Origin: Osmia lignaria lignaria
Taxonomy: Eukaryota; Arthropoda; Insecta; Hymenoptera; Megachilidae
Direction: 5' to 3'
Assembly (NCBI RefSeq): GCF_051020975.1
Contig: NC_135036.1
Span: 7,626,001-7,690,000 of the forward strand
Length of the DNA stretch: 64,000 bases
In this document: positions 36,562 through 49,107 of the stretch, piece after piece
Position numbering within the stretch: position 1 is the stretch's first letter
Layout: each line of letters begins with the position of its first letter
Made by a program: the position numbers and the translations under genes
The notes under the pieces: model-generated
Told to the model about the DNA's origin: nothing
Database searches by the model: none
The model's input: the letters and a program-made list of their open reading frames with translations, nothing else

Positions 36562-37315
36562 CTTTCTTTCAATATAATAGTCAAATCTTCCTATTTTTAC
36601 TAAATAACGAAATTTATTGATTAAATATTGAAGTAATTATATTACTATTTTATATAATTATGTACTGCTATTTTGTAAATATTTTAATCTGGTACCTCGT
36701 TTAATAAACATACTGTTTTCATTATTTCACAATTTATTTTTTTATAAAATAACGCGAAAAAAATTTATAAAAGATATTGATAAATATAGACTAACGCTTA
36801 TCAAACGTGTATTAGATATCATTTAAAACACTCAAAAATGTTCCACACGTTGATATACAGCATATTGCGCAGTTTATCTCAACGAGTATAAACACGTGAC
36901 AAAATTTGATCTTAGTGGCGTGAAGAGTTTTTACTATTTAGGTACGAAGAAAACGATCTTTCACTGCATAACGTTTTACTTCCTTTTAAGATTTGATTCA
37001 CTTTCAATATTTATCTCACAGATTTCGTTATGGACTTTGGAATAAATGTATTCACCGAGACCAATTGTAGCAAATATTGCCTCAGACTTGCAGTATCATT
37101 TATCCAACTAAGACGTGTGTGAAACTGAAACCTAATTATTATTCATACGATCTTTTCATATTACGAAATATGTGTTAGTGTTGAACAATTACGATTATAA
37201 TTTTATCATATTGAAACAATTTTGTATATTCCTCTATAACTATACATTACTCAGTTAATTATTTGTACCATAAATAATTTATAAGAACCAATCACTACAA
37301 TTCTAGTAGAAAATC
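36562..37315. other. Intergenic between the two methyltransferase copies
   Basis: AT-rich 754 bp with candidate poly(A) signal AATAAA near 36703 for the first copy. No gene seen. Confidence 0.55.
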
Positions 37316-38272
37316 ATGCAAGAAGTAAAAGTATTAGATGGAGGATTTTCTACACAATTATCAACACATGTGGATGATCCAATAGATGGAGATCCTTTGT
37401 GGACAGCACGATTTCTTGTTACAAATCCAGAAGCTATTATTGCTACACATTTAGATTTTCTAAAGGCTGGAGCAGACATAATTCTTACAAATACTTATCA
37501 GGCATCCATAGATGGCTTTTCAAAATATATGAATATGACCAAAGAAGAAAGTCTTGACTTATTTTCTAAAGCTGTAGATTATGCTAAGGAAGCTGTAAAT
37601 TTATATAAAAAAGATATTGAAAATATACAAATTATAAATGCAAATCCACTGATTGCTGGATCTGTAGGACCATATGGTGCCTGTTTACATGATGGGTCAG
37701 AATATACTGGCAAGTATTGCTCACTTGTGTCCAAGGAGATTCTTATGGATTGGCATAGACCACGTATTAGACAATTAATTGCTAGTGGTGTTGATCTATT
37801 AGCAATAGAAACAATACCATGTAAAAAAGAAGCAGAAGCATTGGTTGAATTACTTAAAGAATTTCCCAATATTAAAGCCTGGCTATCCTTTTCCTGTCGT
37901 ACTGATGGAAAACACATAGCTGATGGTTCTGACTTTCAAAATGTTGCAGTACAATGTTATAAAAAGGCTTTAAAAGGGCAGATTCTAGCTGTTGGGGTTA
38001 ATTGTATTGCACCACAAAAAGTGAGTTCCCTGTTTAAAGGAATTAATGCAAACAACATGCTAGAATTTATTCCACTAGTAGTATATCCCAATAGTGGTGA
38101 AATTTATACAGTGGAAACAGGTTGGATGAAAACGAATGATTATTATTCCTTACATCAATTTATACACGAATGGCTTAATTTGGGGGTTCGATACATGGGC
38201 GGATGTTGCAGAACACATGCCGCAGATGTAGAAAAAATACGAGCAGAAGTAGAGAAATGGAAAAGTGCCTGA
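37316..38272 (+). CDS. Homocysteine S-methyltransferase, second tandem copy
   Basis: A single exon of 318 aa starting MQEVKVLDGGFSTQLSTH, the same family as the gene just upstream. All three zinc-ligand cysteines are kept: C230 (GVNC) and C297/C298 (GGCC). Shared blocks include GDPLWTARFL, THLDFL and AGSVGPYGACLHDGSEY. Many silent and conservative differences indicate an old duplication. Neither copy has an intron inside the frame, in contrast to the intron-rich neighbours. It is tail to tail with leucyl-tRNA synthetase, 391 bp away. Confidence 0.92.
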   Translation: MQEVKVLDGGFSTQLSTHVDDPIDGDPLWTARFLVTNPEAIIATHLDFLKAGADIILTNTYQASIDGFSKYMNMTKEESLDLFSKAVDYAKEAVNLYKKDIENIQIINANPLIAGSVGPYGACLHDGSEYTGKYCSLVSKEILMDWHRPRIRQLIASGVDLLAIETIPCKKEAEALVELLKEFPNIKAWLSFSCRTDGKHIADGSDFQNVAVQCYKKALKGQILAVGVNCIAPQKVSSLFKGINANNMLEFIPLVVYPNSGEIYTVETGWMKTNDYYSLHQFIHEWLNLGVRYMGGCCRTHAADVEKIRAEVEKWKSA

Positions 38273-38663
38273 ATCTTATTATACTCTCAATAATCAAACT
38301 CGAGCAATTACCAACAAGCAACAACTTTGTTAATTATGCATATATACAACTTTTTATCTTTGGATCGAAAAATCATATATACGGAAAATAAATTTTTATG
38401 TAATATTATTTCCTATAAATAAAGTTATTATAAAAACAAAATATTTAAACAATGTTAAATTTGCTTTCACCTTCCACGTATGAAACCTAAATGCATGCAA
38501 TAAAATATACAATTATATATATTAAGTTTTTATTTACGGAAAAATATAAAATATCGTAATATGATTATACTATATAAAATCTTTAAATATATATAGAATA
38601 CTTATCATCACCAAATATTATTAATAAATAATATTTAAATAGTTTATATTTAATATGTATATA
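38273..38663. other. 391-bp tail-to-tail spacer
   Basis: Very AT-rich region between the stop codons of the second methyltransferase (+) and leucyl-tRNA synthetase (-). It has AATAAA words near 38388 and 38417 for the + gene; the opposed poly(A) sites may overlap. Confidence 0.55.
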
Positions 38664-41600
38664 TTAATTCTGTATTGATTGATTAATGTATGTAAGTTCA
38701 TTACCTACATCATACACGTTGTTTTCCATACTTACTTTAATAGTCTTACTTTCCATATCGACAATGAACTTAGAATTAGGTGGGATTTGAGTTTTACCTT
38801 TTAATACATCGTCGGGAACAGGCTTACTTCTAGGTCCTAGAAGAGGATCATCATAACGGTACAGAACAATCGATGACAAATCTGAAAAAAGAAATAAATA
38901 CTAACAATAAGTTATAACATAATAAATTATTATAGAACTTTTGTGGTGATTGTCTGCGTACCTTTTATATGCTTATTTTCTTTTAATATTCTGGATATAA
39001 CGTCTACTGCAGTATCCGAATCTGAGATTTTTACAGATGTTCTAAATAAACCACTGCATTTTTGTGAATTCATAACACACACAGAAATGCCAGGTTTAGT
39101 AGAAAAGTTTACATAAGGAGAGCCAGGACAACATTCTCCTTTCGTTTTTTCAGGGGCTTCATCGGTATATTTTATCGTAATATTCTCCAACTAGATTTGG
39201 CCGTAGAGGAAAATTATCGAACGTCAAAGATGTCAATACAAATAAAGAACGGTACTTACATCTAAAGTGTTCTCAAGATACTGTTTATTATCTTGAAGAA
39301 CTTTGAATTCATCAAAATCTAATGTCAAATCCAGTGCACTCAATCCAATTTGTTCCATTTTCTCCCGCACAACTTGTACAAATGGCATTACGCGTTTCAT
39401 ATGCGTCTTTAATACCGGGAGTTTTCCGAGTTCTGTGACAATGATTTTATTTTCGGGTAGTTTATTGCCATTTTCCTGAAAAATAATTTAATATATTAAT
39501 AATGTGAACACGCTATTTTCTTCAAATCTACTAGTTAATAATTACGCACGAGATATAAATTTTTCAGCGTAGTTAAAATAGTATTTTGCCAAAGAGGATA
39601 CGTTTTTGCTACCCAAATTGTTCCTTGAGTAGGTTTATCTATTACTGATGATTCTGTTTTTCCTTTTGGTTTCTTTGGCGTCATATAATTCTTTAAAAGA
39701 ATCCTAAACGAATGCGCAGTATTCATAAGATACTGCGATGATTTTATAAGGATTTCATCTATTTCTCCTACTTGAGGCCATCTAGCATTTAATATGCTAC
39801 CTTCCTATAAAAAAATATTTAATCCCCAATGTAACATTATTAATTTCGATATTGAATTTTATTTCTTTAATTAACATTCTATATTAGACATTGACACTTA
39901 CTTTACCGATGAGATTCCATATATACTCTGATACATGTGGACAAATGGGAGACAAAAGAATAACTTGAAGTTCTATGAATTTCATAATTAATGTCCAATT
40001 AACTTTGTCCAGTGTACTTAACTGTATATATTTATCTTTTGCTGCTTGTAGCTCGAAAAATCCTGTTTTCAGCGCTTCTTTATACAACATTTTGGAGTAA
40101 TTCTCTCCCGTCTCTCGTATTTTTAAATTAATTTCGCTAATTCATAAATTAAATACACGACATTAATTTTATAAATAAAAATTTGAAAGTAATTCAATAA
40201 ATACCTTTCAAAAACCTTGTCATTAAATGTACATGGTTCTCCATGTCTAAAAGTATTCTTAGAGGCTAATACTTCTTTTACCCATTCAATAAAATTATAT
40301 AATCTTAGAATTCCAGCATCAGCCATACTTTCCACAAAATTAGCATCTTCTATCGAATCGCCGGAATCGGCTAAACAAAGTCGCATACCATCCGCCGAAA
40401 ACTTTTGTACGGCTTCAGTAAGTGTTAAGAAATTACCCTCTGATTTGGACATCTAATAAAATAATGTTTATACAAACCTTTATAAAAATGACCAATTATA
40501 CCTAAGAGTTAAACTTACCTTGGCCGAATTTAACTGTAAATGCCCATTCGCTCTTATTCCTTTCGGCCACAATTCAGGCTGATCAGGCCACATCGCAGTA
40601 TGATTATAAATGCAAAATGTAAGATGATTTTGTACCAAATCTTTACCAGACACTCTCACATCTACCGGATACCAGTAATAAAATTCACGTCGCATATGAT
40701 CTAATGCTTCTTTCTTAATATTTGTTTTTGGAAATTTAGCATCTTTAAAGAATATGTAGTCCCATACTGCCGGTGTCATTTCACTGGCCCTAAATAAAAT
40801 CATTTTCTTAACACAAATATACATATGCAATAGATGTGAGATATTTTGACATAAAATTAGGAATTTACTTTATATTATATGTGTTTGGCTTGTCGCCTTT
40901 AAATGTTCCACCTTGCAATAAATGAGCTACTGTGTAGTAAGCCATGTAGATTGTTGAATCTGAGAGAGATTCTATTAACCAAGTTTCATCCCATGGCAAT
41001 TTGGTACCTATAATATGTAGTTATAAACCATTTGCTAATATTCTTTGATGGAAAGAAACAAATATTTACCGAGACCGTAAGTTCTTGAACAAGCATATTC
41101 GTGTAACCAATCAAGACAAGCTAGAAAATTTCTTCTCACTTCATCATGATAAGTATTAAGATTATTTAAGGCTTTCATTGTTTGTTTCTTCCAATTTTCT
41201 TCCCCATAATCTAAATACCACTGATTGCATAAGGCTACTACACATTCATCATTCGATCTAGATATTACAGCCTTTTCAGGTTCATAATATACAACTGCTT
41301 CATCCTTATCTACCAATTCTTTCTGTATCTGTTTTTTAACATCTTTAATTTTCGTTCCTTTGTATTTACCAACTAGTAATACACCATCATAAAAACCTTT
41401 CAGATATAATATCTCTTTTGCTTCTAATAGTTTAGTCTTATCATTTTGGGACTGAATGTTTAATTTATCGTATAAAGTTACCGCGCCTAAATTACCGTAT
41501 TCTGGTATTTCAATAATTGGTATCTGCGTGTAAAATTGTATAAAATATAATTTTTAGTTTCAATTCGATACCACCATTAAAAATGTATATTAAACTCACA

Positions 41601-44027
41601 GGATCATAAGGTAGCACCATTTCATCAGTTATACCGTACTTTTCCCTGAGAGCTTGTTTCTTTTTTAAATCTACTAAAGCTGCATAATCATCAGGAGAAT
41701 CGCTAGGTACCGAAGTAACAATTCCGGTACCTTTATCTTCCTTAATAGTTAACATTGGTAAAGTATAAATTACTTTATTCACAGTCATAGGAGCTTCCAA
41801 TGTTAACCCTAATATTTGCTAACATATAATGTATAGAATTTAGCATTCACTATTATCATGACCTTTCTTATCAATAGAAACAGGATACTACCTTTCCAAC
41901 AAGTTTTGTCACAATTGCTATCTTTCCTTCTTCTTCAAAGAAACCTTGATAAGCCATATTTCGAGCTGCTCTTTCTGTCGATATGAATATATCTCCATTC
42001 GATATAGTATACGCGATATAAGATATATCTGGGTGAACCCAACAATTTGTCTGACCATACATGGTTTCTGGTCTCAGAGTTGCAGCTACGAAATACACTG
42101 GCTTGTCATACCTATGTAAATATATTCATTTTTAAATATTAAAATTAATTTTTATAATTTTACGTTATACTTACGGTAAACACGGAGGATAAGGTTTTAG
42201 CAATTTCATTTTTATTAATGTATATTCTTGTGGTCCTACACCTTCCCCAGTTGATCTATCATGATCCATACAAGGTTGACCATCTTTCGGCGAATAGATT
42301 GTATATCTTTTCCCGTATATCACTTTGTTTTTAGCCTTTAAATGTTGAAATTGCCAACGTACAAATGAATCAAAAAATGGATTTGCATCAGTTGTAATGA
42401 ACGTTCTACGCCAATCTATCTGCAATGAGTTTCATATTGTGTTCTTCAAATATAACCATTCATGTGGCGTGGCCGAACACGCGGCACGGACGATGTTAAA
42501 CTCTTTAATAACATACATGCAGCCCAATTGACTTCAAATCTTGCACAGCAAGAGGAGGAAAATAATCTAACCAATATGTAGCATCAGCAAAATTCTTTAT
42601 TTCTTCATCTTTTAAACCAATTGATTGCATTATTTGCCACTGATATTTGGCAACAGTAGTTTTTGCAAGTGCTTTACTCTGAAATCGAAATTACACATTA
42701 GAATAAGAAATATGTGATTAGCTTATATATTATCTCATTACCTTTGTTCCTTTGCTTTTATCTTTCATTACTATATCATCTACAATACTTTCTAGTACTT
42801 GGTCCTCTGGAAACTTTGGGGGATAACCATATAAATCCATTTCTCTCTTTAATTTATCAGCACAAGCTTTAATAGGCATACCAGTACAATGAAAACCAAA
42901 TGGAAAAAGAACCTTTTTCCCTAAGAGACGATTGTATCTTGTTGCAAACTACAAAATCATTAGTTACATTAAAATTACATTAAACTAAGATATGGAAATA
43001 CAGAATTAAATACCTACTTCACATTTTGATAATGAGAATGTATGACCAAGATGAAGTTTCCCATTCATATAAGGAAAGGGAAAAGTTGTAAAAAACTTTT
43101 CATCCTGTGTTTTGCGATCATAAAGAGGTGCATCTTCCTCGTATACTTTCTCAGCTTCCCATTTTGCTTGTACATCTTTCTCAATTTTTTGTAAATATTC
43201 TACCTTAAATGTTCCTTTTCTTTCTACTGCCTATGAATAATAATTGTCTTTTCCATCATTTATACCTCAATTAAGTTACTTGAATTAAATAATTAATCTA
43301 ACATTTATATTACAAATTAAGGGTAGCTAATCAAACAAAATTCAATACTACAGAACTAAATAATAAAACAATAATTTCTTTATTTATTCTTTATTTTTAA
43401 CAACTATTTGAAATAAATTATTGAGGATACATTGAGAGTTGATTAACAACAGCTTGCAGATTAACAGTACTGACAAGAAAATGGTCAAAAGTGGATGGTA
43501 GAGTTGCTCATCCAGACTATGTTTATTCGAAAGGACACAAAACGCGGAGTTAATGATGGAATTTTTGGGTGCCATTGGCAATGGATTTAAAAGTTATGGG
43601 ACTTCGAAATTTCCATATTTTTAAGTGCAAATGATTAGAAAACATGAGAAATCGAAATATGAAATGAAAATTAAGTGTAAAAGTGACAAAGGCATGAATT
43701 TGAGATGATTAGAAGATGTTTACTAACAATTAAGATGAGTTTCAGGAAAAATTGCATTTGTGATGCAATATGCACTTAAAAATATGAAACTTTCAAAGTC
43801 CCATAACTTTTGAACCCGTTGCCAATGGCACCCAAAAATTGCACCATAACTCCTCGTTTCATGCTTTTTCGAATAAACAATCTGGACGAGCAACTCTACC
43901 ATCCACTTTTGACCATTCCCTTGTGAAGTTATTCTCATTAATTCTATTATTACACTTCAACCAATTATTAACTGCATTGATAAACAATCAGTATAAGTTA
44001 AACAAGAATAATATTAATGCTTACCAT
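38664..44027 (-). CDS. LARS1: Cytoplasmic leucyl-tRNA synthetase
   Basis: Sixteen minus-strand exons join in phase to 1177 aa (human 1176): 44025-44027, 43018-43230, 42742-42948, 42517-42678, 42175-42419, 41892-42111, 41600-41818, 41070-41523, 40869-41007, 40519-40789, 40205-40452, 39902-40136, 39550-39804, 39260-39475, 38962-39190, 38664-38881. HLGH (61-64) is the HIGH signature; K711-MSKS is the KMSKS loop, split by an intron. The CP1 editing domain lies between (GTGIVTSVPSDSPDDY), then the anticodon-binding domain and the eukaryotic C-terminal extension. It charges tRNA-Leu in the multi-synthetase complex and, by family knowledge, senses leucine for TORC1. The first exon contributes only the ATG, followed directly by donor GTAAGC. 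Exon 13 uses donor GTGCGT. Confidence 0.95.
43480..43917. mobile_element. Foldback element in LARS1 intron 1
   Basis: Two long inverted arms, about 43480-43632 and 43771-43917, match over roughly 150 bp with mismatches. The outer ends read AATGGTCAAAAGTGGATGGT and its inverse. The 138-bp spacer is unrelated AT-rich DNA. No protein is encoded; it is probably a non-autonomous foldback transposon. Confidence 0.75.
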
Positions 44028-44448
44028 TTTTGCAATATGTATTAATAGAAGAAAGTAAATTTAAGTAAATACTGCGCGTAATTCCGTACACCATCAGCAA
44101 CCATGTGCCATGTGCCGGTTTTATGACATATATATACATACTGAACAAGGCACTGACAAAACGAAGAATAGATCTACAATCTTATGAGACTTTGTGTTGG
44201 ATGTTCTGAAATACCGACATACTTATAAAACCTCATTTTTGCCAGTCATTTGTGGCGCACTCTACGATTGAAGACAATGATTTTGGGAACTACATTGTAG
44301 CTGAAGGATCTATGGATCCTTTCAAATAAACGAAACAACGAAACAAAAAGAACTCAATAAATGTACTTCGTAGCTATGTTTATTCGAAATAATTAACGTT
44401 ACAAAGAAAATGGGATTTCAAGTTAGGTGGGAATCGTAGCACTTGGCT

Positions 44449-44501
44449 CGGTATCGTTTTCTAAAATCTATCTTCTGATAAATGTTTAGGAAACGATACC
44501 G
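44449..44501. repeat. Hairpin with 15-bp arms
   Basis: CGGTATCGTTTTCTA and, 23 bp later, TAGGAAACGATACCG pair with one wobble-compatible mismatch. Confidence 0.65.
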
Positions 44502-44564
44502 ATTACCAGGTCACACCACGTGGAGGTGGCTACGTTAGTGACCCACCCTAAAATCATAAGAACG

Positions 44565-45140
44565 TGAAACCATTCAAAACATCCAACATAAAATAAAAAT
44601 TTAAACAATACAATCCTGAAATAGAAAATAAAATGAACATCCTAATAATAGAAACAATTGAGAAAATAATAATAATTTAACAATAAAATGCTGTAACGGA
44701 AAACATAATTATTAGGATTAGATATACAAGAACGTGAAACCATTCAAAACATCCAACATAAAATAAAAATTTAAACAATACAATTCTGAAATAGAAAATG
44801 AAATTAACATCCTAATATCAGAAACAATTGAGAAAATAACAATTCAATAATAAAATGCTGAAATAGAAAATATTAACAACATAATTCCTGTAACAATTAA
44901 GAAAATAACAATTTAACAATAAAATGCTGAAATAGAAAATATTATTAACATCATAATTCCTGTAACAATTAACAAAATAACAATTAAACAATAAAATGCT
45001 GAAATAGAAAATAGAATTAACATCCTAATATCAGAAACAATTAAAAAATAATTCAACAACAAAATGCTGAAATAGAAAATATAATTAACATCATAATTTC
45101 GATTACAACTGAAATGAAAAATGCTGAAACAGAATATATA
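44565..45140 (-). repeat. A-rich imperfect tandem repeat
   Basis: Repeats of AATAAAATGCTGAAATAGAA with linkers occur about six times; a longer unit (ACGTGAAACCATTCAAAACA onward) occurs twice, at about 44565 and 44731. On the minus strand each unit has TTCTATTTCAG, which resembles a splice acceptor. Confidence 0.65.
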
Positions 45141-46743
45141 ATTACCATTACAATCTCAGAGTAGGTTTTAAATAAATAGAACATAATTAAAATAAGAACA
45201 TGAAATATAATTGATGTGCAAATCAATAAGAAAAGAATAATTTATTTCAATCAAGCAATAAACGAAAAAGAAATAGGGGAAATAAAATCGCGAGTTGACC
45301 ATTCAACGAGTTGGGTACTGAACTCGTAAAATGTCGAGTTCAATACATCCTGGACGGTATTATTCATACCGTTCAAGGAAAAACACAAAAAATGAAAAAA
45401 CAAATTAGCGAGCATAGTGACAGAATGACTGTCCATCCGAAGATGGAGAGCCATTAGTAGTTCCCCTCTTCTGGGCAAATTTTGCCGGGGCTCTTCAGCA
45501 TATAGCCTCTTCTTTCTTCGGCAATAGCCTCACAAAAATCACTCGCGAAAATTTTACGTTTGCTCAGACGTTTGTAAAAACGTAACACGTAAACGAGCAA
45601 CGATCCCTTGAATCGCTACTCGCATACCTGCACAATTTTTGCAAATGTCCAAGCACAAAACACTTTTTAATTTCACTTCACTTCACTTCACTGCACTTTC
45701 ACTTTAATACTTCATTTTTGTAATCGGGTCTATTACCACGACTACGACTTACAAACTAATAAGGCTTGGCCTTGAAAAAATCAAGAGAGAATGCTAAATT
45801 AATTAATTAATCAACTAATTAATTTGCATTTTCATTTTTCCTCTCGATTTTTTAATTTCCAACCCCAGATACAAGCTTCTCACGTATTAGAGGAGAATAC
45901 GAAGAGAAACATGAAAGCTTGCTCTGGCCCTGCCTACTTATAAACTAAACTCAATCACACCAGAAGTAAACTACCTGCCTGCCTATCGCTATATTTAAAA
46001 AAGGGCAAAAATCATTCTCACAAAAATTCACTCCACGGTTCTCATACAACCACCCGGGTGCAAAAATGCCTACACCTAGAGAGAACGTCCCGGGACGCCT
46101 CCGACACCCGAGTTCAATTCAACTTTCACACTCTAATAAAATCATACCTGTTTGCTGAAATCGACTGACAAATAATAGTGAACATTATGCTAAAGTAATA
46201 CATTTCATTTTCATATTCTATTGAATTATCTAATGTAAAAATTTTGCAATTTATTCTTGATAAGTATTTTGCAATGATATAGTAAGTTAAGATTGTTAAT
46301 AAACGATACAAATCCCACATCCTAACCACACACACACATGTGGAACTTATATCGTGGTTCACTATTGGTTCACTACTTTTGTCAGTCGCCAAAATGTACA
46401 CTTAAAACTAAACCTTGTCCACCGCCCTCCACCCACGCGAGTACATCTAAGTACCCGAATGAGCTTTGGGCATAAAAATGAACAAGGCCAAAGGTATTTT
46501 CACCTACCAGTTTTCTTCATGTGTGCTGAAATGCCTAAGCTAAAACGTATGATTAGCAAAAACTAAAGATGATATTCTCACTTTATTAAAAGTAAGAATA
46601 TCGGCGAAATTTCACGGCTCCGATTTAGTATATGGGCTGGCCCCCCCAGGGGGTTTTATTTTTAATACTTACTTTGCAAATATAAAGCTTGAAGAGCAAA
46701 TACAGAAAAGCAGAATTGAGCAACTATGACAAAATGGTGCACT

Positions 46744-47073
46744 GCTAATATCAGCTGGCAACGGAGGTTCTTAGGCCCCCTGGACTTACGCCCGACGCTA
46801 CATACCACCCACCCCGCCTGGACGTCGTAACGCCAGGACAGGATGCACCCCTTCGCTAAGAGCGCTACCCGCCCGTCCAACACGTTGCATCCAACGGTGT
46901 CAGATTGACGGACGCCCATAGTATAGACAAAAGGACTACAGTTTAGAATATGGTAACATATTTTCATATGTTCCGTATTCTAAAGCTGCGCCTGCAAAAG
47001 CCTAGTAATGCATGGGTTTATCTCCCATGAGATGGTGTTTCACGGTCTTATGCCGCGGAATCCTTGTAACTAA
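46744..47073. repeat. Structured module A1
   Basis: It runs from CTAATATCAGCTGGCAACGG to GCCGCGGAATCCTTGTAACT. Hairpins visible: GCCTGG/CCAGG, CGCTAAGAGCG, CGTCCAACACGTTG against CAACGG-GTGT-GACG, TTTAGAATA/TATTCTAAA, and ATCTCCCATGAGAT. Coding strand and transcription are unknown. Confidence 0.6.
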
Positions 47074-47410
47074 TTTGATTAAATAAAATATTGGATTGAG
47101 TTTAAAAACCAAAAGGATTCCCACCGAATACTAGTCAGTGCATTGTCATATTTACCCTCGCGTTGGAAATTTTTCGCAACACTAATTAAAATAGAAAATC
47201 CTGATCTAAAAACATGACTAGTACATAAACATCTAACGAGCTAATATTTCACTACACTGATGAATGATGAGTGTGAATGATGAGGGTTTAGGGTCGAGAA
47301 CCGTGAACGTGATAGAATGAATTTGAAATATGAACGAAGAGCTTTCTATAATGCTTGAAGAGCAAATACTGAAAAGCAAAATAGAGCAACTATGACGCAA
47401 AAACGGTGCA

Positions 47411-47722
47411 CTTCTAATATCAGCTAGCAACGGAGGTTCTTAGGCCCCCTGGACTTACGCCCGACGCTACATACCACCCACCCCGCCTAGGAAAGGATGC
47501 ACCCCTTCGCTAAGAGCGCTACCCGCCCGTCCAACACGTTGCATCCAACGTGTCAGATTGACGGACGCCCCTAGTATAGGCAAAAGGACTGCAGTTTATT
47601 AAATGGAACATATGGATGTGCGCCACATTCTAAACTGCGCCTTGATAGGCCTAGTAATGCATGGTTTTATCTCCCATGAGATGGTGTTCACGGTCTTATG
47701 CCGCGGAATCCTTGTAACTAAT
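47411..47722. repeat. Structured module A2
   Basis: Same order of conserved blocks as A1. It has ACACGTTGCATCCAACGTGT (perfect 8-bp stem, 4-base loop) and a different sequence for the later stem: GCAGTTTA pairs with TAAACTGC. Confidence 0.6.
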
Positions 47723-47943
47723 TTGATTAATTAAATAAAACATTGAGTTTAAAAACCAAAAGGATTCCCACCGAATACTAGTAAGTGCATCGTCATATTT
47801 ACTCTCGCGTTATTTTTCGCAACACTAATTAAAATAGAAAATCCTGATCTAGCAACATAACTAAAGGGGAGCTTTAAATTATGCTTGAAGAGCAAATACT
47901 GAAAAGCAAAATTAAGCTAATATGACTCAAACATTCGTCCACT

Positions 47944-48280
47944 GCTAATATCAGCTGGCAACGGAGGTTCTTAGGCCCCCTGGACTTACGCCCGACGCTA
48001 CATACCACCCACCCCGCCTGTTTAAGGCTCTAGGCCCAGGCAGGGTGCACCCCTTCGCTAAGAGCGCTACCCACCCATCGAACACGTTGCATCCAACGAG
48101 TTCGAGTGGTGGACGCCCATAGTATAGGCAAAAGGACTTTAAGACAGCTTAGCGTATGGGATGCAACATACTTAAATGTTCCGTACTCTATGGCTGTGCC
48201 TGAAAAGGCCTAGTAATGCATGGTTTTATCTCCCATGAGGTGGTGTTCACGGTCTTATGCCGCGGAATCCTTGTAACTAA
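47944..48280. repeat. Structured module B1
   Basis: B type: the central hairpin reads CGAACACGTTG-CATC-CAACGAGTTCG inside CCACC/GGTGG, where A type has CGTC/GACG. GCCTG pairs with CAGGC, and ACAGC with GCTGT, at positions homologous to the A-type stems. Confidence 0.6.
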
Positions 48281-48340
48281 TTTTATCAAATAAAAACCAA
48301 AAGGATTCCCACCGAATACTAGTCAGTGTATAGTCATATT

Positions 48341-48600
48341 TACTTTCGCGCCGGAAATTTTTCGCAACACTACTTAAACTTGAAAATTCTAACCGAGTAA
48401 TATTTACTCTCGCGTTGAAAATTTTTCGCAACACTACTTAAACTTGAAAATTCTAACGGGGTAACATTTACTCTCGCATTGAAAATTTTTCGCAACACTA
48501 CATAAACTTGAAAATCTTTACGGGGTAATATTTACTCTCGCGTTGAAAATTTTTCGCAACACTACTTTAACTTGAAAATCCTAACGGGGTAATATTTCAC
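48341..48600. repeat. 64-bp tandem array 1, four copies
   Basis: TACTCTCGCG-like words recur at 48341, 48405, 48469 and 48533, an exact 64-bp period. Each unit contains TTTTTCGCAACACTACTTAA and ACTTGAAAATTCTAACGGGG. Confidence 0.85.
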
Positions 48601-48799
48601 TACACAAGGGTATGCGGGTGGATAAATGATTATGTGATAGAGTTCGTGAGGCTGAAGTGTGAATGGTGAGTGTTTAGGATCGAGAACCGTGAACGTGACA
48701 GAATGAATTTGAAGTATGAACGAAGAGCTTTCTATAATGCTTGAAAAGCAAATACTGAAAAGCAAAATAGAGCAACTATGACGCAAAAATGGTGCACTT

Positions 48800-49107
48800 C
48801 TAATATCAGCTGGCAACGGAGGTTTTCGGGCCCCCTGGACTTACGCCCGACGCTACATACCACCCACCCCGCCTAGAACAGGGTGCACCCCTTCGCTAAG
48901 AGCGCTAGCCGCCCGTCCAACACGTTGCATCCAACGTGTCAGATTGACGGACGCCCATAGTATAGACAAAAGGACTGCAGTTTATTAAATGGAACCTATG
49001 GATGGGCGCCACATCCTAAACTGCACCTTGAAAGGCCTAGTAATGCATGGGTATATCTCCCAGAGATGGTGTTCACGGTCTTATGCCGCGGAATCCTTGT
49101 AACTAAT
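48800..49107. repeat. Structured module A3
   Basis: Tandem-duplicate partner of A2, about 1.39 kb downstream. It keeps the ACACGTTG/CAACGTGT and GCAGTTTA/TAAACTGC hairpins and shortens ATCTCCCATGAGAT to ATCTCCCAGAGAT, keeping the stem. Confidence 0.6.

Larger units (their letters stand above)
44028..46623. other. Gene-free interval, LARS1 upstream region to inverted-repeat block
   Basis: The first few hundred bases should hold the LARS1 promoter. Then come a 15-bp-arm hairpin (44449-44501), an A-rich imperfect tandem repeat (about 44565-45140), a GC-richer stretch of unknown nature (45.25-46.13 kb), a CA run near 46326, and a 14-bp-arm hairpin (46569-46600). No recognised protein. Confidence 0.5.

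Noticed and set aside
46662..46967. Minus-strand 101-codon frame and similar frames at 47233-47430 and 48562-48816 in the modules
   Set aside because: Frames are not kept between homologous modules, while the hairpins are. This favours RNA or DNA structure over protein.
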